Shown here piece by piece: positions 12,061 to 25,000 of a DNA stretch of 64,000 nt; within the stretch, counting starts at the first letter, position 1, and every line of letters starts with the position of its first letter. The position numbers and the translations under genes are program-made. A model generated the notes under the pieces. It was given only the letters and a program-made list of their open reading frames with translations, did no database searches and was not told the DNA's origin. Source of the stretch: Pholis gunnellus (lineage: Eukaryota; Chordata; Actinopteri; Perciformes; Pholidae); assembly GCA_910591455.2 (NCBI GenBank), contig OU342824.1, forward strand, positions 2,947,001 to 3,011,000, given 5' to 3'.

Positions 12061-13928
12061 TGCTCTGATCAGTGGAAGGGAAGGACGCCATTATTGACCA
12101 TACCCACCATGCGGGTGTCCTGGTTTTATCACAGGGGGGCCAAAGTCGATGTCATTGCTATCAACATTCGGGGTGACTTGAACCCGTGTCGGGATACAGG
12201 GCTGCCCAGTGGACTCGGAACAGAACGGCTATTACCAGCCCGTCATCATGTACGGTCTGGAGGACGATTCGGCACGTGGGGGTTTTGATTCATTCGAGGG
12301 TGTAAGTCATGCCATATCTCCATGCCTCCTTAAGGTGTTACGTAATGTAGCTCTGAGGGGGCCTGTTGACTAGCAGAGGGGAAGGGAGATGAGGTTGACG
12401 TCCTCACTACGCACATGTAGCTTTAGATGAAATATTGTGGGTGTATTCATACGCGGGTGTGTGTGTGTGTGGTTGGGCTTTTACATCATCTGTTCAAGTA
12501 TGCATCGAGGATCATACAGTTTCCCAATACACTGCTTGTAGAGGGACTGTTTTAGTAATCCAGCTCCTCATGTGTGTGTGTGTGTGTGTGTCTGTGCGTG
12601 TCAGTGTCAGTTTGTGTTATCTGATCTGCAGGGTGGATGCGTGTCCTTTTTTTGCATCGTCTCTCTGTTCAGCTCGTCTCAGCTGTGGTCTGAATGTCAG
12701 ATGAACAAAATAATCTCAACACCCGACAAAATACAAGGTCTGCGATTCAAATTACCGAATCCAAGTGAGCAAATTGAAGCGACTGGTGCAGCAGACCAGA
12801 AGAGTAAATTGAGCTAGTGGCCAATGTTAATGAAGAGCTATATTTGAGTCAGCACAACAGGCCCTTGTTGTCCCTACAAGAGCTGCACAATCAGGCCGAG
12901 TGTTCGGGATCAGGTAAGGACTCTTAAGAGGCAGAAATACATTCAACAATATTATGTTTCATTTTCTTTTACGAATGAGTTACGTTAATAAAAAGCTAGA
13001 GAGTGGCGGTTAACTACTGTTTGTACCATCTAATGAATTTCATCCACAATACCAGTGTGACCAACATTCTCATATACATCTCAATACATATTTTTCAGTT
13101 TGGACTGTTGCTTCCGCTAATGATTAGGAATTGTCTGTATGTATAACTATTGCTTAGCAAATGACAAACTGAACCAAGCACTGACTTCAACGGAGCACGT
13201 CTTCGTATGTTTTCTAGGAGGAGAGCTAGTTAGCTTAGCTGTCCTGCGGTGTGTTTATGCTACCAGAGCTACATCAGCTAACGGGGCTAATACAGCTAAC
13301 AGAGCTAAACGCACAGCAGGGCAGTTTCTGTTTGTTATGTTGTGTTCTTCTCCTGAATGTACACCACACATTACTTAACTTTTGATACTTTTCTGTTCCG
13401 TCTCTTTCAATAAGAAAAGTAAAAAACAAAAACATATGCTATGAACCAAGCAACAGCATAAGGAATTGAAGGGACTCAGATAAGGATGATGTTAGTTCTG
13501 TGAAAGCCACAGAGAGAGCTGACAAAACAAATCACGAGCGTTCTGTAAAACACACTCTGGCATGACGGCATTTCACACTGTGAGTGGGCGGGAGAGTTTG
13601 TGCCAGTGAGAGAGAGAGGTAATGTACGGCATCTCACCTCTGCCTTTACATTCACCCATGTGTGAAATGCTACCTGCAGAGATGTCGGATGATGAGGAAT
13701 CAAACACAACAATGTCCCCAACTGTCTCACACGCACACAGATACGATGACTTCATGCTCTGGGGACTTCACACGCCACAACTCTCCAACACAGCCACACA
13801 AACACACAGAGAAATGTCAGTGGGCAGGAATCCTCTGGGGTTATTTCATTCTGTTTGGATGCTATATATTATGTAATGCTGTAAGAGTGGCTCCTTTAAA
13901 AACTTTCAAAAAAAGGTTTATATTCAGC

Positions 13929-14433
13929 TCAGGCGGCAACCTCCGGTTCTGCCGCGTGAATTGATGCGGAAAACTTGCATTCTCTCTACTGACCAGCAGG
14001 GGGCGACTCCTCTGGTTGCAAACAGAAGTCAGATTGTATAGAAGTCTATGAGAAAATGACTCTACTTCTCTCTTGATTTATTACCTCAGTAAACATTGTA
14101 AACATGCGTTTATGGTCTCAATCTCTAGTTTCAAGTCTTCTTCAATACAGCATGATGTTCATTTAGTAAATTATGTTACATTTAGAGTCAAACAGACCAT
14201 AAAGCAGGCTTACTGTGATTGACAGGTCGCTGCCTCTATCAGAGCCATATACGATGTCTACTTCACACCTCCACATTCCAAATATGGTAACTTCTGTTCA
14301 TTGGCTGCAAAAAACAAAACATGGCGACGGCTGTAATTCAAGATTGCCGAACTCGAGGCTTCAAAACATCAGTCCACAAATGGGTGACGTCACGATGACT
14401 AAGTCCATTTCTTATTTACAGTCTATGATTCAA
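13929..14433 (-). repeat. Interspersed repeat family A, copy 2 (inverted)
   Basis: This is the reverse complement of the 6842-7331 copy. It opens with ctcaggcggcaacctccggt, passes through gggggcgactcctctgg and the shared agtctatgagaaaatgact block, and closes with a reversed agactgta end near 14425. Confidence 0.75.
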
Positions 14434-14732
14434 CTACAAATCAACCAACGGATTCTGTCCATCCTCTGATATTCAGACGAGGTCTGGTTAGAAAGAAAGC
14501 CAAAACCATCAACTAAGACTGCTTGTCAGTGATTTGATAACAATTCATATTAATTAATGTTACGTGTAGATGTAAATATATTTAAAGGGAACTATGCCCT
14601 CTTTCAGAATTCAGATATGATATTCCTACGCTCTAAGACAGTTTTAGCAGTGACCAAATCCAAGAACTGGACTGCTAAAACTCTAATTTGTGATGTCATC
14701 AAGTATAAATTCTGGTTCATACACAATAAATA

Positions 14733-15085
14733 GTGCTGCAGGGTTAATGTATTTTTGTAGGCCAACAGGAAGTTAGCAACGCACTGGTTCCCTCGCCCAG
14801 AATAGTATTTTTCCCATTGGATTATGGATTATTGCAGAAGATATGCTCTGGGGCAAACTATACGTACGCATTTTGTTCAACAAGACAATCTTCACAAATG
14901 AACACCACTTGTATAATTTTTGAAGTGTGAATGCAATCGCTAGTTATTGTACCTCGCTTCAAAATTCACGAGTGTGATATTTAGTGACAGCTAAATGTGG
15001 AAATTTCTTCAGCTTGTGTTAAACACACATTTATAATAACCCATTGACTTCATTTCCTATGGAGCAGCTACAGATTTTATACCTG
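14733..15085 (+). repeat. Interspersed repeat family B, copy 1
   Basis: Blocks tagtgctgcaggg, ttgtaggccaacaggaagtt, gcactggttccctcgcc and ggattattgcagaagata recur in order at 29836-30300 and 59825-60320. The class is unknown and no reading frame is present. Confidence 0.65.
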
Positions 15086-15569
15086 ATTACATCGTAAGTT
15101 GGAGACTTCCTTCTCTGGTTTCCAGCTTTGAGAGAGACACAAATACTGATTGAACTTTCCTCGGCCATGGACACAACATATTGGAACAGTTAATCCAGGT
15201 GGGGTTCCCCTCTACTCTAGACTGATTGGCCTCCCTCTGTGGAAAGTGTGCGTCTCTTTCCTGCTCTCCGTGGATGCATTCTTAGAGGCGAAGGATTCCC
15301 CCCAATCATGGCCATCCACTTCCTGTCTCAAGAAACAGACTTCCTGTTGTTTTTGGCTGCGTCGGGTTTGAGTCTATTTCATGTACAATGAAAGTGTGTG
15401 CTTTTAGTGTTGTTGAATATTCTTTTTAATTGAATCGCCCCACTCTAATGATCAATGCTTTTATGACCATAACTATAATTTCTAAGCAGCTTGAGCTACA
15501 TGTTATCCTTTTGGCGAGGTTCAGCGTTCATGTGGATTGGCAACAATTGTGCTCAGTGTTGAACAATCC

Positions 15570-15699
<130 letters not shown>

Positions 15700-16184
15700 A
15701 GAAACACTGGCCTCATTCTCACCTCCTGGAGCCCATACCGAAATATCAGCGGGCTCCTTTTGTCTACTGGTCCTCTGGTCTGTGCTTCCAGATCTGTGTT
15801 TATGAGCCCTAATAATTTCCTGTTGTTCCACGCCTGTTATTAATAGACGTACATATTTTGAACTCTCCCATTGTGGGCCCGAGGTAATAAATGTGATTAT
15901 AGGTGGGGTTGTTGTTGAAAATAGAGCTTCCTCTTGAGAGAGAGGAAGTCTCTGAGAAATTCCTAGCATAGGTGTAATTGTGCCCTGGTCCGATCTGGGC
16001 AGAGTCATAGAGCCACATCCACCTGCTCACTCCTCCCTTAAATGCATTCAACAATGGAGGGGTGCACAGTCCCACTTTAGGATTCCCATGGTAAAGTCTT
16101 GCCAGTGTTCCTCAGCTGCTGAGAGGAAAGGGAAAGCTCAGCGTTCTCGATCTAAACATTTTCCCCATCCTCTCTTCTCAACAG

Positions 16185-16376
16185 GCTAAAGGACGGAGAG
16201 ATGGCATGGTGTCGTCTAATGAGAACAGGCGCCGGCCGCTGTCGTCGGGCGAGGTGGAGGGCGTGTCGTGGCAGGGCCCACGGACCATTTTCGTCCCGAA
16301 GAACTCACAGGGATTCGGCTTCACTCTGCGCCACTTCATCGTCTACCCACCAGAGTCCTCCCTCCACAGCCTCAAG
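16185..16376 (+). CDS. arhgap23: arhgap23 exon 2: PDZ start, probable start codon
   Basis: Acceptor ctcaacag, donor ctcaag|gttagc, phase 0 to 0. ATG at 16206 has a strong context (G at -3 and +4). The peptide runs from MVSSNENRRR to TLRHFIVYPPESSLHSLK, which is the family's PDZ opening with the GFGF loop. The frame is also open upstream of the ATG to the acceptor. Confidence 0.9.
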
Positions 16377-17783
16377 GTTAGCACACTGTTCTCTGGTGTC
16401 TCTGGCCTGGACCCAAATGTGTACATAGAGTCTTTGTTGAAAAAGAGTTGATTATTGGAGTAACTTTGCTGAGTTCCGACAGAGTAAACATTTAACTCGC
16501 ATGCTGTTTCTGCTGTCTTGGTTCCCAGACATGGGCAATGTTAGCTGACATTAAAGAACAATTCAAACTTGCTCAATTGAAACACAATCCTGAACACCTC
16601 TCTCCACCTTTTTATTGTACATGGGTTAGATGGCCACGGCCACTTGTTTTGTTTCTGGTTTGCAACCTCTACTTCTTCTTCTCTGTTTACTGGTGGATTA
16701 CAGCCTGTGTAGCCTAGAGCACCAACTTCTGACCAAACTACACTGTAGCAGAGTTTATTCGCTCCAAACCAGTCAATGGAAACAGATGTAATTAGCATTT
16801 ACTTTTTTTGCGACATTTCAAAAGTTGCTTGATAATTGAAACACAGCTCGTGGCTCAAGCAGCCGGTAGCCAGATTAAGTACAAACATGTAATTAGTATT
16901 TGAGAGTACACTACCATTCCAACAAAAGTATAAGGTTGATCTAGTCTTATTAAATATTCTTTCACAATGGAGATCTGTTTAAACTCATTTCAAAATAAAT
17001 AAATAAATGTCAGTTGAATTGTGAGAGTTAGAACTTGTGCACCAGCCTTTCAGCTGTATGAATGTAGCTCTATGTATGGCACTGTCAGTTGGTCCACTTT
17101 GGTCCAGACTGAAATATCTTGGCAAGTATTAGACAAATCGCACATTTTGTACAGACAATCAAGAGGATGATTCCTAATGCCTTTGGTGACCTTTTGACCC
17201 GGCTCCCATCAGCCTCAGCTGCACTTTGTGTTTAGTCTTTATTAGCAACAAAAAAAGCACTTTTTGTGTACACATTAAGGTTGTGTCCCTCATGACAGGA
17301 CTATTCAACATTTATGCTTCTTAAACTGACACAAACTCGTGAGAAGAAGGAGAGGTCTAACGGGGGAGACGGGAGGTGGTGGTGACGTCTGATGGTCCAT
17401 CCTCTGCCTCGTGACTTTATGCTAAGTTAATTTCTCCTGGCTCTAGCTCAATACTTAACTCACAGACATGGAAGTCAGGGTTTAAATTACATATATCCAT
17501 CTTACCTATAACCTAATTGAATATTACAATATGTTTCCCAGATTCATGCCTGGAAGAATCTATTAACAAACATTTTTCTACTGGGCTCCAGTCTATACAT
17601 CTACACACACTCATGGGTACCGTGGTACTGAAGACAGCATGGCATCGTCCTTCTGTCCTGGAGAGAGGTCGGTGTTGTGGAGCAGCATACCTCAGTCTGT
17701 GTGCAGAGCCCTTTGTGTGTCAGGAATGAGCGAACTCAGCAAAGCACCAAAGCCTCCAGATAGACCCAGCCACCGGGCCGGCC

Positions 17784-17832
<49 letters not shown>

Positions 17833-19058
17833 GTCCATATGACTTTCAGTGAGACAGTCAGACACTCAGTCAGCTGGAGTGAGTCAGACCTGGGCTGGGA
17901 GTAAAGGGCTCAGGTTGAATGTGAGCTGAGCGGCTCCTCGCCGTGGTCCTCCTCCCCTCTAACACCTGCTCTGTGTGTCCCACAGGATGAAGAGAATGGG
18001 AACGCAACTGGAAGAGGTGAGTGTTTCTGCTGGCTTTACCAGCCAATGTTCAGGCATCCAGCTCTGATGAATCAGCATCACGCTTTCTTAATGTGTCTTT
18101 AAATGCCTTTTGGACTCATTCGAATCTGTTCTGTCTATTGTGATCTGTTTTATAATGCGCGATCAGGATATGTGTGTGTGGGGGGGGCAGCTGTATGTTT
18201 CCATGTGTAGGTGGAGCTGATTCAACTTTGTGGGTTTTGCTGATATTTTAGGAAATCTGTATCTGCATGTTTGTTTTTGTGGAGCAGGTGGCCAGCGGTC
18301 TCGTTTGGAGCCAATGGACACCATCTTTGTGAAGAGCGTGAAGGACAACGGCCCCGCGCAACAAGCTGGACTGTGTACAGGTAGAACACATAGACATAAG
18401 ACACAGCAGAGCTCAGGGTCATCACACTGAAATATCACCAACATTCAGCTGAGGACTGAGGCACTTCCATTTATGCTACAATTGAGGGTCTGCATCCATC
18501 TGCATTCTGCGTATGCACACATCTAGATCCACACTCCATTCCACTTGGTTTGCCAGGAGTTCAACACCATTTGGCTTTTTTTTTATTTGTCTAAAGACAA
18601 ATGATATACCTCTCACAACCTCTCTTCAAACCTCTCTTCTTTTTCTTCTTCTTGGCAAACCAGCAGGAGGTTTCTAAGGCCACCAACTGGACTGCAGTCG
18701 CACCAAACACAGGCTTTTGTGACAGCAGATTAACATGAATTCATAAACTAAGCTACTAATAAATCCATCTGCTGTCTGTAAATTGTTCAGCGAGCAAACT
18801 TAGAATGCGCCATCTGGATAAGTGACGTATGTATTCAAGGATCATTTATCGTCATTATGCAACACAGGGATGCACAACGAAATTTAGAAACAACTTACCA
18901 CGGGAGCACGTTTGTGCATCAGCACGTCATTCAAAAGCAATACACTGTGGGTGTTGAGCTTGTATCCTACTCTGTGTGGGAGTCTGTGTGACCATTATAG
19001 TTAACATGCGGTCATTATATATACTGTGTATATACACACCCTCACATTCTGGAGGGCA

Positions 19059-19091
<33 letters not shown>

Positions 19092-22000
19092 ACAAGTCTG
19101 TTTAACTTCCTATTTACTCCTCTTGGTTCATTTGTAATACATCAGTGTGAACAGGAGATTGTTTTTTCTCTCCCCAGGGGACAGGCTGGTGAAGGTGAAC
19201 GGGGAGAGCATTCTGGGTAAAACCTACTCTCAAGTGATCACGCTCATCCAAAACAGGTGAGACACTGGTGTTGACAAATCTCGTTTTACATTCCGTCTGA
19301 CCCGTTACTCATCATATATTGATATATTTATGTTATATTATATTTTGGTCTTTGCGTTGCAGTGAAAACATTCTGGAGCTCTCTATTATGCCCAAAGATG
19401 AGGATGTGTTGCAGTTGGTAAGTGTGAGTATTGTCTTTCTTCTATTTTCTCCTCTCTCCTGCTTTTCACCTTGTTGCCGTGTTATATGTCACAGCAAGTA
19501 AGCTGGGCTGTTTGCATGACATGCTTTTATTATAATTCATGGAGCCACCTATTTAAGTTTAACTTCAGAAATTTGCAGCTGTCGATTGGCAGACAACATT
19601 AGTTTGTGGGTATAAAAGGATGCATGAACGGCTGCAGTGAATCAACCATCAGGGCCATGAAATGAAAAACATTGTCAAACAATGTCATTGTCTATTGAAA
19701 TAGACCAAAATGTAATAGGACAAAACATAGAAATATGCACGTTGCATCGGCCTAGTTCTGTCCTCTAGCCGTTCCCTCCATCTTTTATCTTTCCTGTCAT
19801 GTTTTTCATCGTGTCCCGACCCCTCTCGTCCTCAGGCGTACTCCCAGGATGCCTACCTGAAAGGCAATGAGCCATATTCAGGCGTGGCCCAGAACCTCCC
19901 TGCGCCGCCGCCTCTCTGCTACCCTTCCGCCAAGCCCAGCTCCTCCGCCCCCCAGCACAACCCCCACAGTCCCCCGGACAACTGGCAGTGCCGACCGGGC
20001 CCCGCCGCCTCCCCACTGGACAACCGCCCCCCCCGCCGCTTCCACTCCTGTCCCCGGCTGGCACGGGGATCCCGAGGATTCCAGCGGCCACTTCGCCCCA
20101 TCGGGCCGGCACCGGGGCCGCTCCTCTTCGGCCATCAACGTGCTGGACTTTCACTTTGCTAACCACAATGCTGCCATCGCCTCTGCTACTCTGCCTCCAC
20201 CGCGGAAGAGCAGCCTGCAGGCCTCTGCCCGCACCCACGCCGATACTCTCTGCCACCAGGCTCTGTCGGACTGGTACTACAGCCAGGCCGAGGCTGCAGA
20301 GAGCATGTCCCCCCGCCACCGCAGCATATCTCAGGATTGTTTAGCGGAGCTGGGGCTGGGGTTGGCCCTCGGCCCCGGTCCCGCATCTGCCTCCACAACC
20401 TCCGCGGAGAAACGCAGAAGGGAAACCCTCCAGTTCCACCACCAGGCGGCTGCTGCTTCCCATGATTCCTATTGGTTAGGGGGCTGGGGTGGTGTATCAG
20501 GACCAGGAAGCAGATCATGCTCAGAGAGCCTCCTGGCAGCCTACGCCGAGTACGAGCATAACTACGGGCGTTCTGTGGAAACACTGGCACAAGCCTCTGC
20601 ACTGGTGTCACCGCATTGCGAACACTCTTCGCACGGGTCACAAACGGCGAAATTCAGAGAACAGAAAGACCAGAAGGTTACGGCAGGGCATCAGCACAAA
20701 ACCACAGTGATGTCTCCCATCACAGCCTCCTCCACAGTGCCTCCTAGTGGCAGGCGGTCAGGCCAGCAGGTAGCCGAACCCCAAACACGGCGAGTAAAAG
20801 AAGAAGAGCTGGTGGGCTACAAAAGCTACAGCCCGTCTTTCTCCCGCAAAGCTGGCCACCTCCTCCAGCAGGCCCACTCCTTCAGAGAGCCCAGCTACAG
20901 CGGCCCCCACCTCAACTGGAGCCCCGGCAGCAGAAGCGGCCCCGTGGACGGCGAGGGGGGCGTGGTACCCAGGCCCCGGTCTACCCCGGCCCTGTCTGCG
21001 TCAGAGGAGGAGAGAGCTCGACTGGGTGAGGACAGGGAGCTCGTCTCTCCCATCTCCCTGAATCAAGAGGTGGTCCTGAGGCAGAAGCCGCCTTCCGGCC
21101 GCCGAACCCCTGTTCAGGCCGCTCGATATCCCCACTACACCGCACCCGTGGAGTCACCGGAGCCCCCCGGTTTGGAACCTACACAAGGGACCCCCTCTCC
21201 TGTCTCCGGGGGACCCGGCACTAACCGCAGGGCTAATGGTAGCCTTGCACAGCATGCATTCAACTCCCTGGCCTCTATTCCTTTCATAGGTTAGTGACCT
21301 ATCCTTTCTAGCAACAGCTGTTGCTGTCAGGATATAATCAACCTAAAAAATGTCCTGAATGCAGTTTCATTTTACATTTACATCGTTATGTTACAAGTGG
21401 TGCTCAATTACAACTGTGTTTCTGGAGATAAGATAACACAAACTTAGTATTATCAAAACCTAAATAAAAACAGGCACATCTTTATGTTTGGAACAGTTAA
21501 TATACGGATATATATACAAATATCTGTTGCTACAGATCTAAAATATTTCTCTTAATGTATGTGAGGCTTTAGTCGTGCTCGTTTTCTCTGTGTTTCTATC
21601 CTTTCCCACACTTCTGTCTGTGTCATATACATGTCAATAATAACACTTGTTCTGTCAGTGCATTTCTGTATGTTTCAACTTGTGTTGATGAATGTTCTCG
21701 TGTGTTTTTGAATGTTTATCTGTCCAATGTCTGTACTGTAAAAGTTCTGGAAACATTTCTTAGAAACCGAGCTGCTCTGGAGTCAGAAATAGTCCTACAG
21801 GTTCAGTCAGCAGGTCAGATGGCTAATGTGAGCTAACACTGCTGTGTACTGTAACGGACATTAGTGGGTCAGTTCACTGACTTTATGACTCCACTCTTTG
21901 TGCGAGTCTCACAGGAAAACCTCTCACTATTAGCTGTATGAATTTAATTTATTATTAGCTAGATGAATGTATATTTCCAAGATGGTTACCCAATCTGCTG

Positions 22001-25000
22001 GCCTCGTGGTCACACCAGACAAACTTCGCCTTCATTAGCTATATTTAAAATTGCATTACATTATTTTTTTGGTTTGCTAACAAGTCAGTCAAGAAAGATA
22101 TTAAAAACTATGTAACGCTATAGCTAGCTCATTTTTAATCACTGAAACTGACCACTGACACCAAATGGGAGATAGTGTTGCTGTCAGTACAAGTACAATA
22201 AGAGACGTAAACGAACATTCCCACAAGGCTCCTGGTGATTATGGTCTATACCGCGGGTATTCACTTGAAAGCGGTCCAATTACTAACATTTACACCCAGC
22301 GAAGGTCAGAACCACATAATGTGTAGATTGCGTCCAATAGAATACCACTACGCCTATCAATTTCAATCAACAACGTGCCTTTCCACATCATTTCAACAAC
22401 ATTGTCAGTTTTTAAAGTAGGATACTTCAAATATACAGACACATTGAATTTGTATGGAAAACAAATAAATACAATTAGTCTGAGCACAAGGAACCTACGG
22501 CCTACATTTGAGTTAAAGAAAACAAGACAGAATCTTCTGAATGACATAAATACAAAGTGCCTCTTTCAGAAAATGTCTTTCAACTGATGAGAGATTCTTG
22601 GAAAATGTAGCGACATTTAATGTGCCATCATCATATAATTTCCAATTACTTTATTGTACAGTAAAATGTAAAGCCATTAAGGTTTGTCAGGTAGCAGATG
22701 AAAAACTTGTGGTTATTTCTGCCTCCAGAGCAGGTCGGCCTCCACGAGATGTTCTAGCTACCTAATCTCCACCTGAGGAACCTCTTGTCTTGTCCTGTCA
22801 GCATGTTTAATCATTTCTCATCGCTTGTTGCCCACCTGTGACGATGACTTGCAGATGAGCCCACCGGTCCTAGTATTGACCTACAGGCCTGCTATGTACC
22901 AGCCCGCTCTGTTGTGTCCAGTTCCCAGGCCTCCACCATGGCCACCCTCACTTCCACCTCTGTCTCCCCCACCCTCTCCTCCATCTACCCCTTTGTCCGA
23001 CTTCGTCCTCAGGACTTCAGTGAGTCTCACTCACCCACTCTAAATACTGCAAGGCCTCACAAAGGGCTGGGCCAATATAGACAGTATGTTTGAACCGACG
23101 CTGCTCAGCATCACTGCCAAAGTCTTTTTGAATCAAAATGACAAGCAGTTATGCAATGCCTTTATTTGAAGGCACACTGATATATTTGTCCAGCCTCCGA
23201 CTCATCTTAAAGGAGTGCAGTGACATTTACCAATTCCCTCCACTTTTTGGGGAAACGAATCTGAACCCTTGAATTCATCGTTTGAAGTATTTAAAGCTGC
23301 TGTAAGCGGAATTAGAAAATCTTTGGTTGCATTCAAAATTCCATAGGAACATGGTATTTAATACTCTAAAAGAGTGTGTGAGATGTTTTTGGTATGTCTG
23401 AAACCTTAGTTTGAATTTAATAGTATGCAAATTGAATACTCTCTCTGGGTCGAATATTACAATATGCAAAGCCTGGGCATTACGCTGGCGTAAATCTACC
23501 ACAATGCAATGAGGCAGGGACGACAGTGTTCATAACAAACAATGACGGACAGCTTCTTTCTTTGCTAGGCCTCTAAAGATGACTTCAGACTAGCTTGATC
23601 ACATGAGGTTGGCACAGGTTACCATGGTTACTCTTGTTATTTGGCATAAGAATGATTTGCGATAATCATAAAAAACAACAAAGTTAAATGTGTTTTCTTC
23701 ACCTCGCCACATTGGAGAAAAAACTGTTTCTCTTTCTTTTCTTAATTTTCATTTAAAGCTTCTGATAAAGAGGCATTGCATGTTTTATATCCAAAACTAG
23801 GAACCACAAATCCAAATGTCACGATATTCCTTTAACATGCAGTACGTACATTTAAAACCCTTAATTCATTCACTTGGCTCATGTTATACTCAGTTTGAGA
23901 CAAGAAATCACTGCAATCACTCCTCTTCTTGTCATTTCACATGTCACTACCATACAGTGCATATTTTGTTAACCACTTAGTCTCCTCCTCCTTTCCTCTG
24001 ACTTGTCCTCTCTCTCTTCAGGCAGTATTAAAAGTCGCCGCTCCTCTTACTTGCTGGCCATCACCACAGAGAGATCCAAGTCCTGTGACGAGGGTCTCAA
24101 CACCTTCAGGGAAGAAGGCCGCGTCTTCTCGTAAGAACTCAGAGGACACACTGCATTCTTTACTGAATGGGTCTTTATAGATGGTCCTGATGGGCAGGTG
24201 GCACCTCGCATGGTAGCCCCTGTCATCAGTGTATGAATCTACACTGACCCCGTCTACACTGACCCTGTCTACATATCAGTGGCAGGCCGTGCATTTTATA
24301 CCTGGGCCTTCTGTGCTGTCCTACTACAGTTGAATTACCTCCTAATAACCTCATTATGACACATCAATCCAGCAAACCATCCACGCATTCCACCACATAA
24401 GAGCACGAGCCATTCAAATACTATTCATAAAAACGACACGATAGACAAATGAACAGTAGTAACGTTACTATGTAAAAAAAAAAAAACACAGTTTGTCACT
24501 TACCGAAACTTAAAGAGTTTAATCCCAGTACATCGTTTCAGTTCCAGTAAGAAGTCCTTCTCGATTCATGGACGCCAGTGATGACAGTCGAGCCTCCCCA
24601 GTTGTATTTCGTCGGTCTGCTGCGGCAGACCGCACGTCAGGGCGCCCACCAGCCGGCGCAGACCGCACGTCGGGCCGCGGTTGTGGAGCTGTTTCCCTGC
24701 GAAAGTGTTCGTTGAGTTGTAGATCCACTCGAGTCTCTCCAAAGGTTTTCAAATGCTATGGTGTCCTCAGGTTAGCGTAGCATAGCTCCAAACCCAGCCA
24801 TAAAATGTGCAACGCTTCTCCGACGCTGTCAGCAAGAAATACCGTTCATACAAATCCTTTTCCTGCTGAGTCGGGGCTGCAGCTGTGATGTTGACTGACC
24901 ATTTCTTACGATGTCCAGCTTTTCCTGAAATGTCCTTTCTTGAGAAAGGCGTTGTCAGTAACTCCGCCACTAAATCCGTTTCTCCTCCTTATTCAGCCGT

